Source: an uncultured Opitutaceae bacterium
Lineage (GTDB): Bacteria; Verrucomicrobiota; Verrucomicrobiia; Opitutales; Opitutaceae
Direction of reading: 5' to 3'
NCBI GenBank assembly: GCA_903885525.1
Contig: CAISJA010000128.1
Coordinates: 1-5,611 of the forward strand
DNA: 5,611 nt
Below the pieces are notes generated by a model that was not told the DNA's origin, ran no database searches, and was given only the letters and a program-made list of their open reading frames with translations. Position 1 is the first letter of the stretch, and each line of letters begins with the position of its first letter. A program made the position numbers and the translations under genes. Shown here in pieces: positions 1 through 5,611 of the stretch.

Positions 1-1
1 G

Positions 2-895
2 GACCGCCAGCCCGGGGTGTTCGATCGCGCGGCCCGGTTTGATGCGCCGGCGATCTACCTCGGCTGGTACACGGGTGACCTGACCGGCCCCTTCCTGCGC
101 CCCGGATTCAAATTTGCCCCGGGGGCCGTCGCCGTGCACATCCACAGCCATTCCGCCGCCACGCTGCGCTCGGAGACAGCGGGCTGGTGCGGGCCCTTGG
201 TGGCGAAGGGGGCGGCGGCGACGGTCGGGAACGTGTACGAGCCCTACCTGCAACTGCTGCACCGTCCCGACCTGCTCGTGCAGGCGCTCCTGCGCGGCGA
301 TACCTGGGGCGATGCGGCCTACTTTGCCCTGCCCTACCTGAGCTGGCAGTCCATCGCCATCGGCGACCCGTTGTACCGCCCGTTTGCCGTGCCTTTCGAG
401 GAACAGCGCCGGCAATTGGATCGCCTGCCCGCCGGGCTTGCCCCGTACGTGGTGTTGCGCGAAGCCCGGCGGCTGGAGCAACGCGGCCGGATGGAGGAGG
501 CGGCCGCGGTCCGGCTGGCCGGCGAACGCCGCTCACCCGGACTCGTGCTGGCGCTGGCGCGCGCCCAGGCGGGCCTGGCCGCGCTGCAGCCGGCGGCGGC
601 GCTGGCCGCCCTCAAGGAGGGATTGGCGGAGTCGCCCCCGCTGCGGGGTGAACTCTGGCCGTTGGGCCGGGAAGCGGCGCAACTTTGCCGGCAGGCCGGC
701 GCGCCCGCCCTCGCCTTGGCCGTCTATCGTGATTTGCTGCCGTCGGCCGAGCCGGCGGCGCGGGTGCTCCTGCTGGCGGAAGCCCGGCAGGCGGCCGAAG
801 CGGCCGGGGACCTGGCGGCCGCCCGGGAATTCACCACCCAGGCCGAACCCCCGCCGCTCCCCGCTGCTCCCGGGGCACAAAAAAGCCCGCCGTGA
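2..895 (+). CDS. TIGR03790-family protein, 5'-truncated by the window edge, with TPR-like C-terminal tail
   Basis: The frame is open from base 2 with no stop upstream, so the gene begins left of the window. The GTG at 17 is internal, not a credible start. 297 residues are visible, counted from base 2. Residues about 19-128 carry the conserved pattern I associate with TIGR03790: YLGWY at 19-23, an HIHSHSAATLRSE stretch, a VGNVYEPYL motif (E80-L83) and the closing WQS...GDPLYRPF (G121-F128). The biochemical role of this family is not known to me. After it comes an Ala/Leu/Arg-rich stretch (about 130-280) of amphipathic helix pairs, with phrases such as RRLEQRGRMEEAAAV and ALAVYRDLLP, resembling a degenerate TPR solenoid; this is inference. 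The end is Pro-rich (PPPLPAAPGAQKSPP). No signal peptide can be judged because the N-terminus is missing. The gene converges on clpP with 33 bp between stop codons, and its stop lies in the loop of the clpP terminator. Family call fairly sure, function unknown. Confidence 0.78.
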   Translation, partial: DRQPGVFDRAARFDAPAIYLGWYTGDLTGPFLRPGFKFAPGAVAVHIHSHSAATLRSETAGWCGPLVAKGAAATVGNVYEPYLQLLHRPDLLVQALLRGDTWGDAAYFALPYLSWQSIAIGDPLYRPFAVPFEEQRRQLDRLPAGLAPYVVLREARRLEQRGRMEEAAAVRLAGERRSPGLVLALARAQAGLAALQPAAALAALKEGLAESPPLRGELWPLGREAAQLCRQAGAPALALAVYRDLLPSAEPAARVLLLAEARQAAEAAGDLAAAREFTTQAEPPPLPAAPGAQKSPP

Positions 896-904
896 AGGGC
901 GGGC
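879..904 (-). terminator. Intrinsic terminator of clpP
   Basis: Read on the minus strand this is a perfect 7-bp stem, GCCCGCC / GGCGGGC, with a 6-nt loop followed directly by six T residues. On the plus strand the arms are 885-891 and 898-904, and the A-run is 879-884. It lies 25 bp past the clpP stop (929-931). On the plus strand the right arm is followed by CGGGG and not by Ts, so it would not be a classical terminator for the convergent gene. It overlaps that gene's last four codons and its TGA at 893-895. Confidence 0.88.
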
Positions 905-928
905 CGGGGCACCGCTGCGGCGCCCGGA

Positions 929-1573
929 TCAGACCTGCTCGACGATCCTGTCCGCCAGGCCGTAGGCGATGGCCTCCTGGGCGTTCAGATAGAAGTCGCG
1001 GTCGGATTCCTTGGTCACCTTCTCGATCGACTGGCCGGAGGCGTCGGCGAGAATCTGGTTCAGCTCGGAACGGAGCTTTTCCATTTCCTGTGCCTGGATG
1101 TTGATGTCCGTGGCCGGGCCGATGAAGCGGCCCGAGATGAGCGGCTGGTGGATCAGCACCCGGGCGTGCGGGTAGAGCAGGCGGTTTCCCTTCCTGGGGG
1201 CGCTGAGCAGAATCGAACCCATCGAGGCGGCCATGCCGGTGACGACGATGGTGACGGGCGAGGTGATGAGCTTGATGGTGTCGTACACCGCCATGCCGGC
1301 TGTGATGGAGCCGCCCGGGGTGTTGATATAAAAGGTGATGTCCTTGCCCGGGGCGTTGGCTTCGAGGTAGAGGAGTTTCTCGGCGATGTCCTTGGCCGAC
1401 TCGTCGGTCACGGCGCCCCAGAGGAAGATTTTCCGCTGCTCCAGGAATTTCCGCTGGATCATGGCACCGACCGGGCCGGGGGTCTTGGCGACCGGGGCTT
1501 CCGCCTCGTCGTCGTCATCCAGACGGGGAGTGGTCGGGTTCAGGTAGTCGCGGGAAAGATTGTGGGCTGACAT
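929..1573 (-). CDS. clpP: ATP-dependent Clp protease proteolytic subunit ClpP (ClpP2-like)
   Basis: 214-residue serine peptidase (family S14) of the cytoplasm, forming the proteolytic barrel that degrades proteins unfolded by ClpX/ClpA-type ATPases. The catalytic triad is visible: Ser117 in VTGMAASMGS, His142 in VLIHQPL and Asp193 in ESDRDFYL. The NTPGGSITAGMAVYDT oxyanion and substrate-groove segment is at about 84-99. Length is ordinary for ClpP. The start was set at ATG 1571-1573 (MSAHNLS): the frame stays open much further upstream, but that part is antisense to ade and has no ClpP similarity. No clear Shine-Dalgarno precedes the ATG. Odd points: residues 1-35 lack the usual P-x-V-I-E...RGER axial-loop region and carry an acidic run (D19-E23). 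The loop after HQPL has two more residues than E. coli ClpP (ISGRFIGPATDI). IFLWG and SPVTIVVTGMAASMGS recall chlamydial ClpP2, from memory. No clpX or trigger-factor gene is adjacent, and a strong terminator follows, so it looks monocistronic. Confidence 0.96.
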   Translation of the reverse strand: MSAHNLSRDYLNPTTPRLDDDDEAEAPVAKTPGPVGAMIQRKFLEQRKIFLWGAVTDESAKDIAEKLLYLEANAPGKDITFYINTPGGSITAGMAVYDTIKLITSPVTIVVTGMAASMGSILLSAPRKGNRLLYPHARVLIHQPLISGRFIGPATDINIQAQEMEKLRSELNQILADASGQSIEKVTKESDRDFYLNAQEAIAYGLADRIVEQV

Positions 1574-1578
1574 AGGCG

Positions 1579-1609
1579 CGCAAAATTGCACCGGCCGGCC
1601 GGTTTTGCG
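1579..1609. repeat. Inverted repeat with palindromic core upstream of clpP
   Basis: Outer arms CGCAAAA (1579-1585) and TTTTGCG (1603-1609) are perfect inverted repeats separated by 17 nt. Between and partly overlapping them is a perfect 14-bp palindrome, ACCGGCCGGCCGGT (1590-1603). The left edge lies 6 bp from the clpP start codon, so the repeat could be an operator or a 5'-leader hairpin of the clpP mRNA. The CCGGCC core alone is cheap in such GC-rich DNA; the A/T-containing outer arms make it more notable. The function is inferred only. Confidence 0.4.
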
Positions 1610-1677
1610 AGTGGAATTTAGCGGCCGGAAAACCGATGGTCCGGCGGCGCACGGGGAGCGGGAAGAATTGCCAGGCC

Positions 1678-1686
1678 GGGGGAGGG
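1678..1686 (+). promoter_or_regulatory. Purine-rich Shine-Dalgarno candidate for ade, unusually far from the start
   Basis: GGGGGAGGG contains GGAGG and is the only strong anti-SD match ahead of ade. It sits 16 nt before the chosen ATG (1703), longer than the usual 5-10 nt. It is 5 nt before an out-of-frame ATG (1692) that reads only an antisense-like shadow frame. No ATG, GTG or TTG occurs in the ade frame between here and 1703, so the spacing cannot be repaired by picking an upstream start. Confidence 0.4.
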
Positions 1687-1702
1687 CGGCCATGCTTCGT
1701 CG

Positions 1703-3355
1703 ATGGGCGCATCCCTGCATCGCATCGCCGGCAACATCGTGGACCTGCACGCGCGCCGGATTTATCCCGGCACGGTGGAATGGAGCGGCGGGATCATCCG
1801 CCGGATCACGGCGACGCCCGGTCGGCGTTACGCGCATTATGTCGCGCCCGGCTTCGTCGATGCCCACATCCACCTCGAGAGCTCGATGCTGCCGCCGGCG
1901 GAGTTTGCCCGCTGGTCCGTGCGGCATGGGACGGTGGCGACGGTCTCCGATCCGCATGAGATTGCCAACGTCCTCGGCGTGGCCGGCGTGGACTACCTGG
2001 TGCGCGAGGGCCGGCGCACGCCCTTTCATTTCAATTTCGGCGCGCCGCCCTGCGTGCCGGCCACGGCGTTTGAGACCGCCGGGGCGGTGCTGGACGCCCG
2101 GGCCGTGGCCCGGCTGCTCGCGCGGCCCGAGATCCGCTACCTCAGCGAGGTGATGAATTACCCCGGCGTGCTCGGGGGCGATCCCGCCCTGCTCGCCATG
2201 ATCGCCGCCGCCCGGCGCCGCGGCAAGCCTGTGGACGGCCATGCGCCCGGCCTGCGCGGCGGGCCGGCGCGGGCGTATGCCGCCGCGGGGATCACGACCG
2301 ACCACGAATGCTTCACCCTGGAGGAGGCGCAGGACAAGCTGGCGGCGGGCATGAAGATTCTGATCCGGGAGGGCTCGGCCGCCCGCAACTTCGCGGCGCT
2401 TGCGCCGCTCCTGCGGACGCACCCGGACCAGTGCATGTTCTGCTGCGACGACCTGCACCCCGACCTGCTCATGGTGCGGCACCTCGACGAGCACGTGCGC
2501 CGGGCGTTGCGCGGCGGGGCGGACCGCCTGGCGGTGCTGCGCTGCGCTTCGGTGAACCCGGTGGAGCATTACCGGCTGCCGGTCGGCCTGCTCCGGGAGG
2601 GTGATCCGGCGGACTTCATTGTCTTCACCGGTTGGAAAAACCTGCGGGTGCGCCGGACCTACCTGCGCGGCGAACTCGTGGCCAAGGACGGGCGCAGCCG
2701 GCTGCCGCGGCGGCCGGCGCGCACACCCAACCGATTCCGGGCGCAGCCGCGCCGTCCGGAGGATTTTGCCGTGCCGGCCGGGGCGGGCGCGCCGCCCCGC
2801 CGGCTCCACGTCATCGGGGCGATCAACGGCCAGCTCATCACCCGGCACGGGATCGAGACCCCGCGGGTGGAGGGGGGCCAGGTCGTGGCCGACCCTGCCC
2901 GCGACATCCTCAAGATCGCCGTTGTCAACCGCTACGCGCCCCGCGCGCCGGTGGCGGTGGCGTTCATCCGGGGCTTCGGGCTGCGGACCGGGGCGCTGGC
3001 CGGGTCGGTCGCGCACGATTCGCACAACATCGTCGCGGTCGGAGCCGATGACGCCTCGCTGTGCCGGGCGGTGAACCTGGTGATCCGGGCCCGGGGGGGG
3101 CTCGCGGCCGTCGGGGGCGGCCGCGCGGCGGTGTTGCCGCTGCCCATCGCCGGGCTGATGGCGTCCGGCGACGGGCGCGCCGTCGCCCGCCGTTACACGC
3201 GCCTCGACCGCATGGGGAAGAAACTGGGCTCGCGGCTCGACGCGCCGTTCATGACGCTTTCATTCATGGCGCTGCTGGTGATCCCCGACCTCAAGCTCAG
3301 CGACCGCGGGCTCTTTTCCGCCGCGCAGTGGGGATTCCAGCCGGCGGTGGAGTGA
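1703..3355 (+). CDS. ade: Adenine deaminase
   Basis: 550-residue metal-dependent amidohydrolase that converts adenine to hypoxanthine and ammonia in cytoplasmic purine salvage (EC 3.5.4.2). The N-terminal composite strand domain (about 5-48) leads into the barrel: metal-ligand motif GFVDAHIHLESS with H55 and H57, DPHE (83-86), EVMNYPGV (149-156), DGHAPGL with H180, DHECF with H201, IREGSAARN (221-229) and CCDD with D249/D250. These line up with the same landmarks in E. coli Ade. ASVNPVEHY and GDPADFIV close the barrel. The adenine-deaminase-specific C-terminal domain follows: NGQLIT (375-380), RGFGL (423-427), SVAHDSHNIV (435-444), LPLPIAGLM (478-486) and LVIPDLKLSDRGLF (525-538). All expected catalytic landmarks are present. 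It is shorter than the E. coli enzyme (about 588) because it lacks an N-terminal extension. The start is ATG 1703, the only usable one. Divergent from clpP. It might be co-transcribed with the downstream AddB-like gene. Confidence 0.95.
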   Translation: MGASLHRIAGNIVDLHARRIYPGTVEWSGGIIRRITATPGRRYAHYVAPGFVDAHIHLESSMLPPAEFARWSVRHGTVATVSDPHEIANVLGVAGVDYLVREGRRTPFHFNFGAPPCVPATAFETAGAVLDARAVARLLARPEIRYLSEVMNYPGVLGGDPALLAMIAAARRRGKPVDGHAPGLRGGPARAYAAAGITTDHECFTLEEAQDKLAAGMKILIREGSAARNFAALAPLLRTHPDQCMFCCDDLHPDLLMVRHLDEHVRRALRGGADRLAVLRCASVNPVEHYRLPVGLLREGDPADFIVFTGWKNLRVRRTYLRGELVAKDGRSRLPRRPARTPNRFRAQPRRPEDFAVPAGAGAPPRRLHVIGAINGQLITRHGIETPRVEGGQVVADPARDILKIAVVNRYAPRAPVAVAFIRGFGLRTGALAGSVAHDSHNIVAVGADDASLCRAVNLVIRARGGLAAVGGGRAAVLPLPIAGLMASGDGRAVARRYTRLDRMGKKLGSRLDAPFMTLSFMALLVIPDLKLSDRGLFSAAQWGFQPAVE

Positions 3356-3362
3356 ACGTGCC

Positions 3363-3393
3363 TGCGGCCGGCCCCGTGCCGCCGGTGGCCGCA
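3363..3393. other. G/C hairpin after ade, no T-run
   Basis: Perfect 7-bp arms TGCGGCC (3363-3369) and GGCCGCA (3387-3393) with a 17-nt interior lie 7 bp after the ade stop. There is no T-tract on either strand, so this is not a standard intrinsic terminator. It could slow polymerase, stabilise the ade mRNA 3' end, or be chance in GC-rich DNA. The rest of the 121-bp gap has another GCCGGCCGGC palindrome (3411-3420) and no recognisable promoter. Confidence 0.3.
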
Positions 3394-3455
3394 CCCCGGG
3401 CGGAATTCGGGCCGGCCGGCGCGCCGCTCCACATCGGGGTTGCGGCGGGGCGGGC

Positions 3456-3484
3456 GGGGGTGAAGCATGGCCCGGCATGGTTGA
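3456..3484 (+). promoter_or_regulatory. Shine-Dalgarno-like site plus five-codon ORF overlapping the AddB-like start
   Basis: GGGGGTGA (3456-3463) matches the extended anti-SD complement GGAGGTGA at 7 of 8 bases. It is 13 nt before the AddB-like ATG at 3477, and 3 nt before another ATG at 3467. The latter reads MARHG and stops at TGA 3482-3484, overlapping the AddB-like start in a different frame. This could couple initiation of the main gene to a short leader, or be accidental. It also leaves ATG 3501 (MVRDWG) as an alternative main start. Confidence 0.35.
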
Positions 3485-5611
3485 GCGTTGTGCACTGCAC
3501 ATGGTCCGGGACTGGGGTGCCGCGTGGCACGCCCTCGTGCGGCCGTGGCTGCAGGCGCCGGCCGGCCTGCGGCGCGACCAGGTGCTCGTGCCGACGCGCG
3601 GGCAGGCGCAGGCGCTCAAGCTGCGCTGCGTGCGCGAGGGGGTGCCGCTGCTCGGCGTGGAATTCCTGACCCCGGGGCGGGCGCGGGAAAGATGGCACGG
3701 GCTCGTCCCTCCGGCGCGGCCCGCCCTCGGGCGCGAGCTGCTCCTGCTCAACCTCCGCACGCTGCTGGCGGAGCGGCAGGCGCTGCTGTCACCCGGGGAT
3801 GCCGCCTGGGGCCTGTGGCAGAGCCTGCGCAGCGATCCCGAGGGCGCGCTGCAGGCCTTTGATGAACTGCTCGCCGCCGGCGGCGGGGCGGAGGATTTTC
3901 CGCTGCCGCCGCTGCGCCGCCTTTTTGGCGAATTGGAGCAGCGGGTGGCGGAGGCCGGCTACGACCTTGCCCCGCGGGCCGACCGGGCGGCGGCCTGGGC
4001 CGCGCCCGCCGCCGCCGGACCGCAGCTCGACGGGCGGTTGCTCCTCTATGGCTTCGCGGCGGAAGACCAGGCGGTGTTCCCTGTGCTGGCCGCGCTGGCC
4101 CGGCGCGCCCCGGATCTCACCGTGCTGCTGCCGGAGCCGGCTTTCACCGGGCAGGGTGCCGATGAACGCTGGATCGAGCTCTGGGAAAAAATCCTCGGGC
4201 AGGAAGCCCAACCCGCCGAGTGGGCTGGCTCCGAGCCGGCCGGCGCCGCCGTGGCGGAGCTCTGGGGCCCCGGTGCTCCGGCGTCGCCTGTTGCGGCGGA
4301 AGTACTCGTGGGCACGACGCGGTCCGACGAAATGCGGCGGCTCGCCGCCCGGCTCGAGGGCCTGCTCGCGGCCGGGGCCGACAACATCGCGGTGGTGTTC
4401 CCGCTGGCCGATGCGGCGCACCAGCAGCTCGTGGCGCTGCTGGCCGCGCGTGGCCTGCCCTTCAACGACCTCGTGGGCCTGGTCGGCACCCCGCCGGTGG
4501 CGGTGCGGCTGCAGCAGGCGCTGGTGGAGTTTCTCGCGCGCGGTGCGCGCCTGGAGGAGATGCTCGCGCTCTGGCCGCTGCTGCAGGCGCTCGGCTTCAC
4601 GACCCTGCCGCCCGGCGGGGCGCGCGCGGTGGCCGGGCGCGTGTTCGACGAGACGCAGACCCATGCGCTCGCCGCCAACCTCCCCCTGCTGGCGGCCGGG
4701 CCGCGGCCGGAATGGCGCGAGCTGGCGCGCATCGCCCGCCTGCTGCCGGTGCCGTGGCCGGAGCGGCTGCCGCTCGGCCGGGCGCTGGCGGAATTTGCGG
4801 AACTCTGCGCCCGCTTCCACCTGCCGGTGCCGGAGGCCTGGCCGGCGCTGCAGGCCTATGCGGGGCGGGACCGGCGCGAATTTTCCGGCGCGGCCATCCT
4901 GGCCCTGTTGTCCGCCTCGCTGCCGCTGGCGGCGGCGGCCGACGCCGCGCCCGGCCGCGGGCTGTTCGCTCCGCTGACGCTCACCACCCGCCGCCGGGCC
5001 GCGGCGCTGGAGTGGTCGCACCTGTTTCTGGCCGAGGCCAACGCGGGCGTCTGGCCGCGCCGCCAGGAACCGGGCGTCTGGCTGACGGACGAGGCCCGCC
5101 TGGCGTTTGCGACCGCCCGCGGCCATCCCCCGGCGGGACTGCTCGCGGCGGAGGACCGCACCGCGCTGGAACGCGCCGGCTATGCCGATCTCGCCCGGCA
5201 GACGCGCGGAAGCGTCGGCTTTACCGCGGCGTGCCACGCCGCCGACGAGCCCGAGCTGCCGCTCGCGCCCAACGCCTGGCTCGAGCGCGTCCTGCTGCAC
5301 GCGCCGGACGCCGGCGGGGCGGCGGGCCTGGAGGAGAAATTCGCGGCGCTGGCCCGGCCGGGTCCGGCGGGCGCGCCGGCGGCGCCCGATCCCGCCCTGG
5401 ACTTCTGGCAGGAAGTGCGGCGGCGGCGCAGCGACCCCGCCGCGCCGTTCGACGACTGGTTCCTGAGTGCCGATCCGGCCGTGGTCCGGCCGGTCCGGCT
5501 GGCCGCGCGGCTGCTGGAGCGGGCGGTGGAGGATCCGGCCGCCCTGTGGTTCGAGGGCGTCTTGCGGGTGCGGCGGACGGAGCGCGGACCGCTGCTGCGC
5601 GCGCGCCAGAA
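3477..5611 (+). CDS. AddB-like protein (RecB-family / inactivated UvrD-like helicase), 3' end beyond window
   Basis: One frame is open from ATG 3477 to the right edge: 711 residues and no stop, so the C-terminus is missing. Landmarks fit AddB-type subunits of the helicase-nuclease that processes double-strand breaks. DQVLVPTRGQAQAL (V36-R41 core) matches the N-terminal strand where UvrD helicases carry Walker A, but no GxGxGKT is present. GVEFLTPGRAR is at about 60-70. LLLYGFAAEDQAVFPVL starts at 188. AEVLVGTTRSDEMRRLAARL starts at 274, followed by NIAVVFP (303-309) and GLPFNDLVG (326-334). LEWSHLFLAEANAGVWP starts at 511, matching LEFDHVFLLGLNEGVFP-like segments of AddB. Residues 674-698 (VRLAARLLERAVEDPAALWF...) sit where AddB has its RCPFxFF segment, but Asp replaces the Fe-S Cys. 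That resembles the alphaproteobacterial AddB form. The PD-(D/E)XK nuclease domain would lie outside the window. The start could be ATG 3501. Frame and coding status are firm; the exact subfamily is less so. Confidence 0.82.
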   Translation, partial: MVERCALHMVRDWGAAWHALVRPWLQAPAGLRRDQVLVPTRGQAQALKLRCVREGVPLLGVEFLTPGRARERWHGLVPPARPALGRELLLLNLRTLLAERQALLSPGDAAWGLWQSLRSDPEGALQAFDELLAAGGGAEDFPLPPLRRLFGELEQRVAEAGYDLAPRADRAAAWAAPAAAGPQLDGRLLLYGFAAEDQAVFPVLAALARRAPDLTVLLPEPAFTGQGADERWIELWEKILGQEAQPAEWAGSEPAGAAVAELWGPGAPASPVAAEVLVGTTRSDEMRRLAARLEGLLAAGADNIAVVFPLADAAHQQLVALLAARGLPFNDLVGLVGTPPVAVRLQQALVEFLARGARLEEMLALWPLLQALGFTTLPPGGARAVAGRVFDETQTHALAANLPLLAAGPRPEWRELARIARLLPVPWPERLPLGRALAEFAELCARFHLPVPEAWPALQAYAGRDRREFSGAAILALLSASLPLAAAADAAPGRGLFAPLTLTTRRRAAALEWSHLFLAEANAGVWPRRQEPGVWLTDEARLAFATARGHPPAGLLAAEDRTALERAGYADLARQTRGSVGFTAACHAADEPELPLAPNAWLERVLLHAPDAGGAAGLEEKFAALARPGPAGAPAAPDPALDFWQEVRRRRSDPAAPFDDWFLSADPAVVRPVRLAARLLERAVEDPAALWFEGVLRVRRTERGPLLRARQ

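Larger units (their letters stand above)
1574..1702. promoter_or_regulatory. Divergent intergenic region between clpP and ade
   Basis: This 129-bp region must carry the 5' signals of both clpP (leftward) and ade (rightward). It holds the few AT-rich islands of the neighbourhood: AAAATTG at 1582-1588, TTTT at 1603-1606, GAATTTA at 1614-1620 and GAAAACC at 1628-1634. A possible -10 for clpP is TAAATT on the minus strand (1615-1620), but the hexamer 17 bp upstream of it (CGGACC) matches the sigma-70 -35 poorly. I could not find a convincing -35/-10 pair for ade. No CIRCE-type or CtsR-type operator known from clp/heat-shock genes was recognised. Confidence 0.4.

Noticed and set aside
1560..2153. 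197-codon plus-strand frame with an ATG (1692) close to a strong SD
   Set aside because: Its translation is Arg/Pro/Ser-rich and unrelated to anything, while the ade frame over the same bases has clear amidohydrolase motifs.
1574..3025. Minus-strand frame extending clpP upstream to a 698-residue protein
   Set aside because: The extra part is antisense to ade, is Arg/Pro/His-rich and has no ClpP similarity. The ClpP homology starts after ATG 1573, and the GC-rich codon pattern of ade explains the open antisense frame.
3093..3100. Run of eight G inside ade as a possible frameshift or phase-variation site
   Set aside because: The ade frame matches the family on both sides (SVAHDSHNIV before, LPLPIAGLM after), so the frame is intact. 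A G-run is unremarkable at this GC content.
3411..3420. GCCGGCCGGC palindrome in the ade to AddB-like gap, similar to the core of the 1590-1603 palindrome
   Set aside because: Such GGCC/CCGG strings recur in coding parts too (for example near 3557-3567). Without A/T-containing flanks it is likely compositional and not a shared operator.
3799..4977. 392-codon plus-strand open frame
   Set aside because: It is Arg/Pro/Ser-rich with no motifs and out of frame with the AddB-like gene, whose frame shows conserved segments across the same bases.
3789..5300. 503-codon minus-strand open frame
   Set aside because: It lies fully antisense to the AddB-like gene and is dominated by Arg, Gln and Gly with no recognisable motif. 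Long antisense frames are expected in DNA with strong G/C third positions.

Overview
This is a very GC-rich bacterial segment (strong G/C bias at third codon positions, few AT-rich islands) with four protein genes and no RNA genes, mobile elements or CRISPR arrays that I can see. The gene content suggests the Verrucomicrobiota, perhaps an Opitutus-like lineage: a TIGR03790-family protein, a ClpP that resembles the second ClpP type of the Verrucomicrobia/Chlamydia group, and a compact adenine deaminase. This placement is an inference from remembered family similarity, not from a search.

Layout. (1) 2-895, plus strand: the 3' part of a TIGR03790-family gene whose start lies left of the window, ending in a helical TPR-like tail. 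(2) 929-1573, minus strand: clpP, convergent with gene 1. Its intrinsic terminator (879-904) is built into the last codons and stop of gene 1. (3) 1574-1702: a 129-bp divergent intergenic region with the promoters of clpP and ade and a notable inverted repeat. (4) 1703-3355, plus strand: adenine deaminase (ade), full length. (5) 3356-3476: a 121-bp gap with a G/C hairpin but no T-run, then a Shine-Dalgarno-like site and a five-codon ORF. (6) 3477 to the right edge, plus strand: an AddB-like (RecB-family/inactivated-helicase) protein, at least 711 residues, with no stop before the window ends.

The genes do not form an obvious single pathway. clpP is a single-gene unit for cytoplasmic proteolysis. 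ade is a purine-salvage enzyme. The AddB-like protein probably acts with an AddA helicase-nuclease in double-strand-break repair, and addA would be expected just beyond the right edge. ade and the AddB-like gene are co-directional and could be co-transcribed, since no convincing terminator separates them. I see no evidence of a new defence or mobile system. The points most worth a second look are the AddB-like protein, which lacks a Walker A motif and the usual Fe-S cysteine, the ClpP with an acidic N-terminus in place of the canonical axial loop, and the terminator shared with the convergent gene's coding end.
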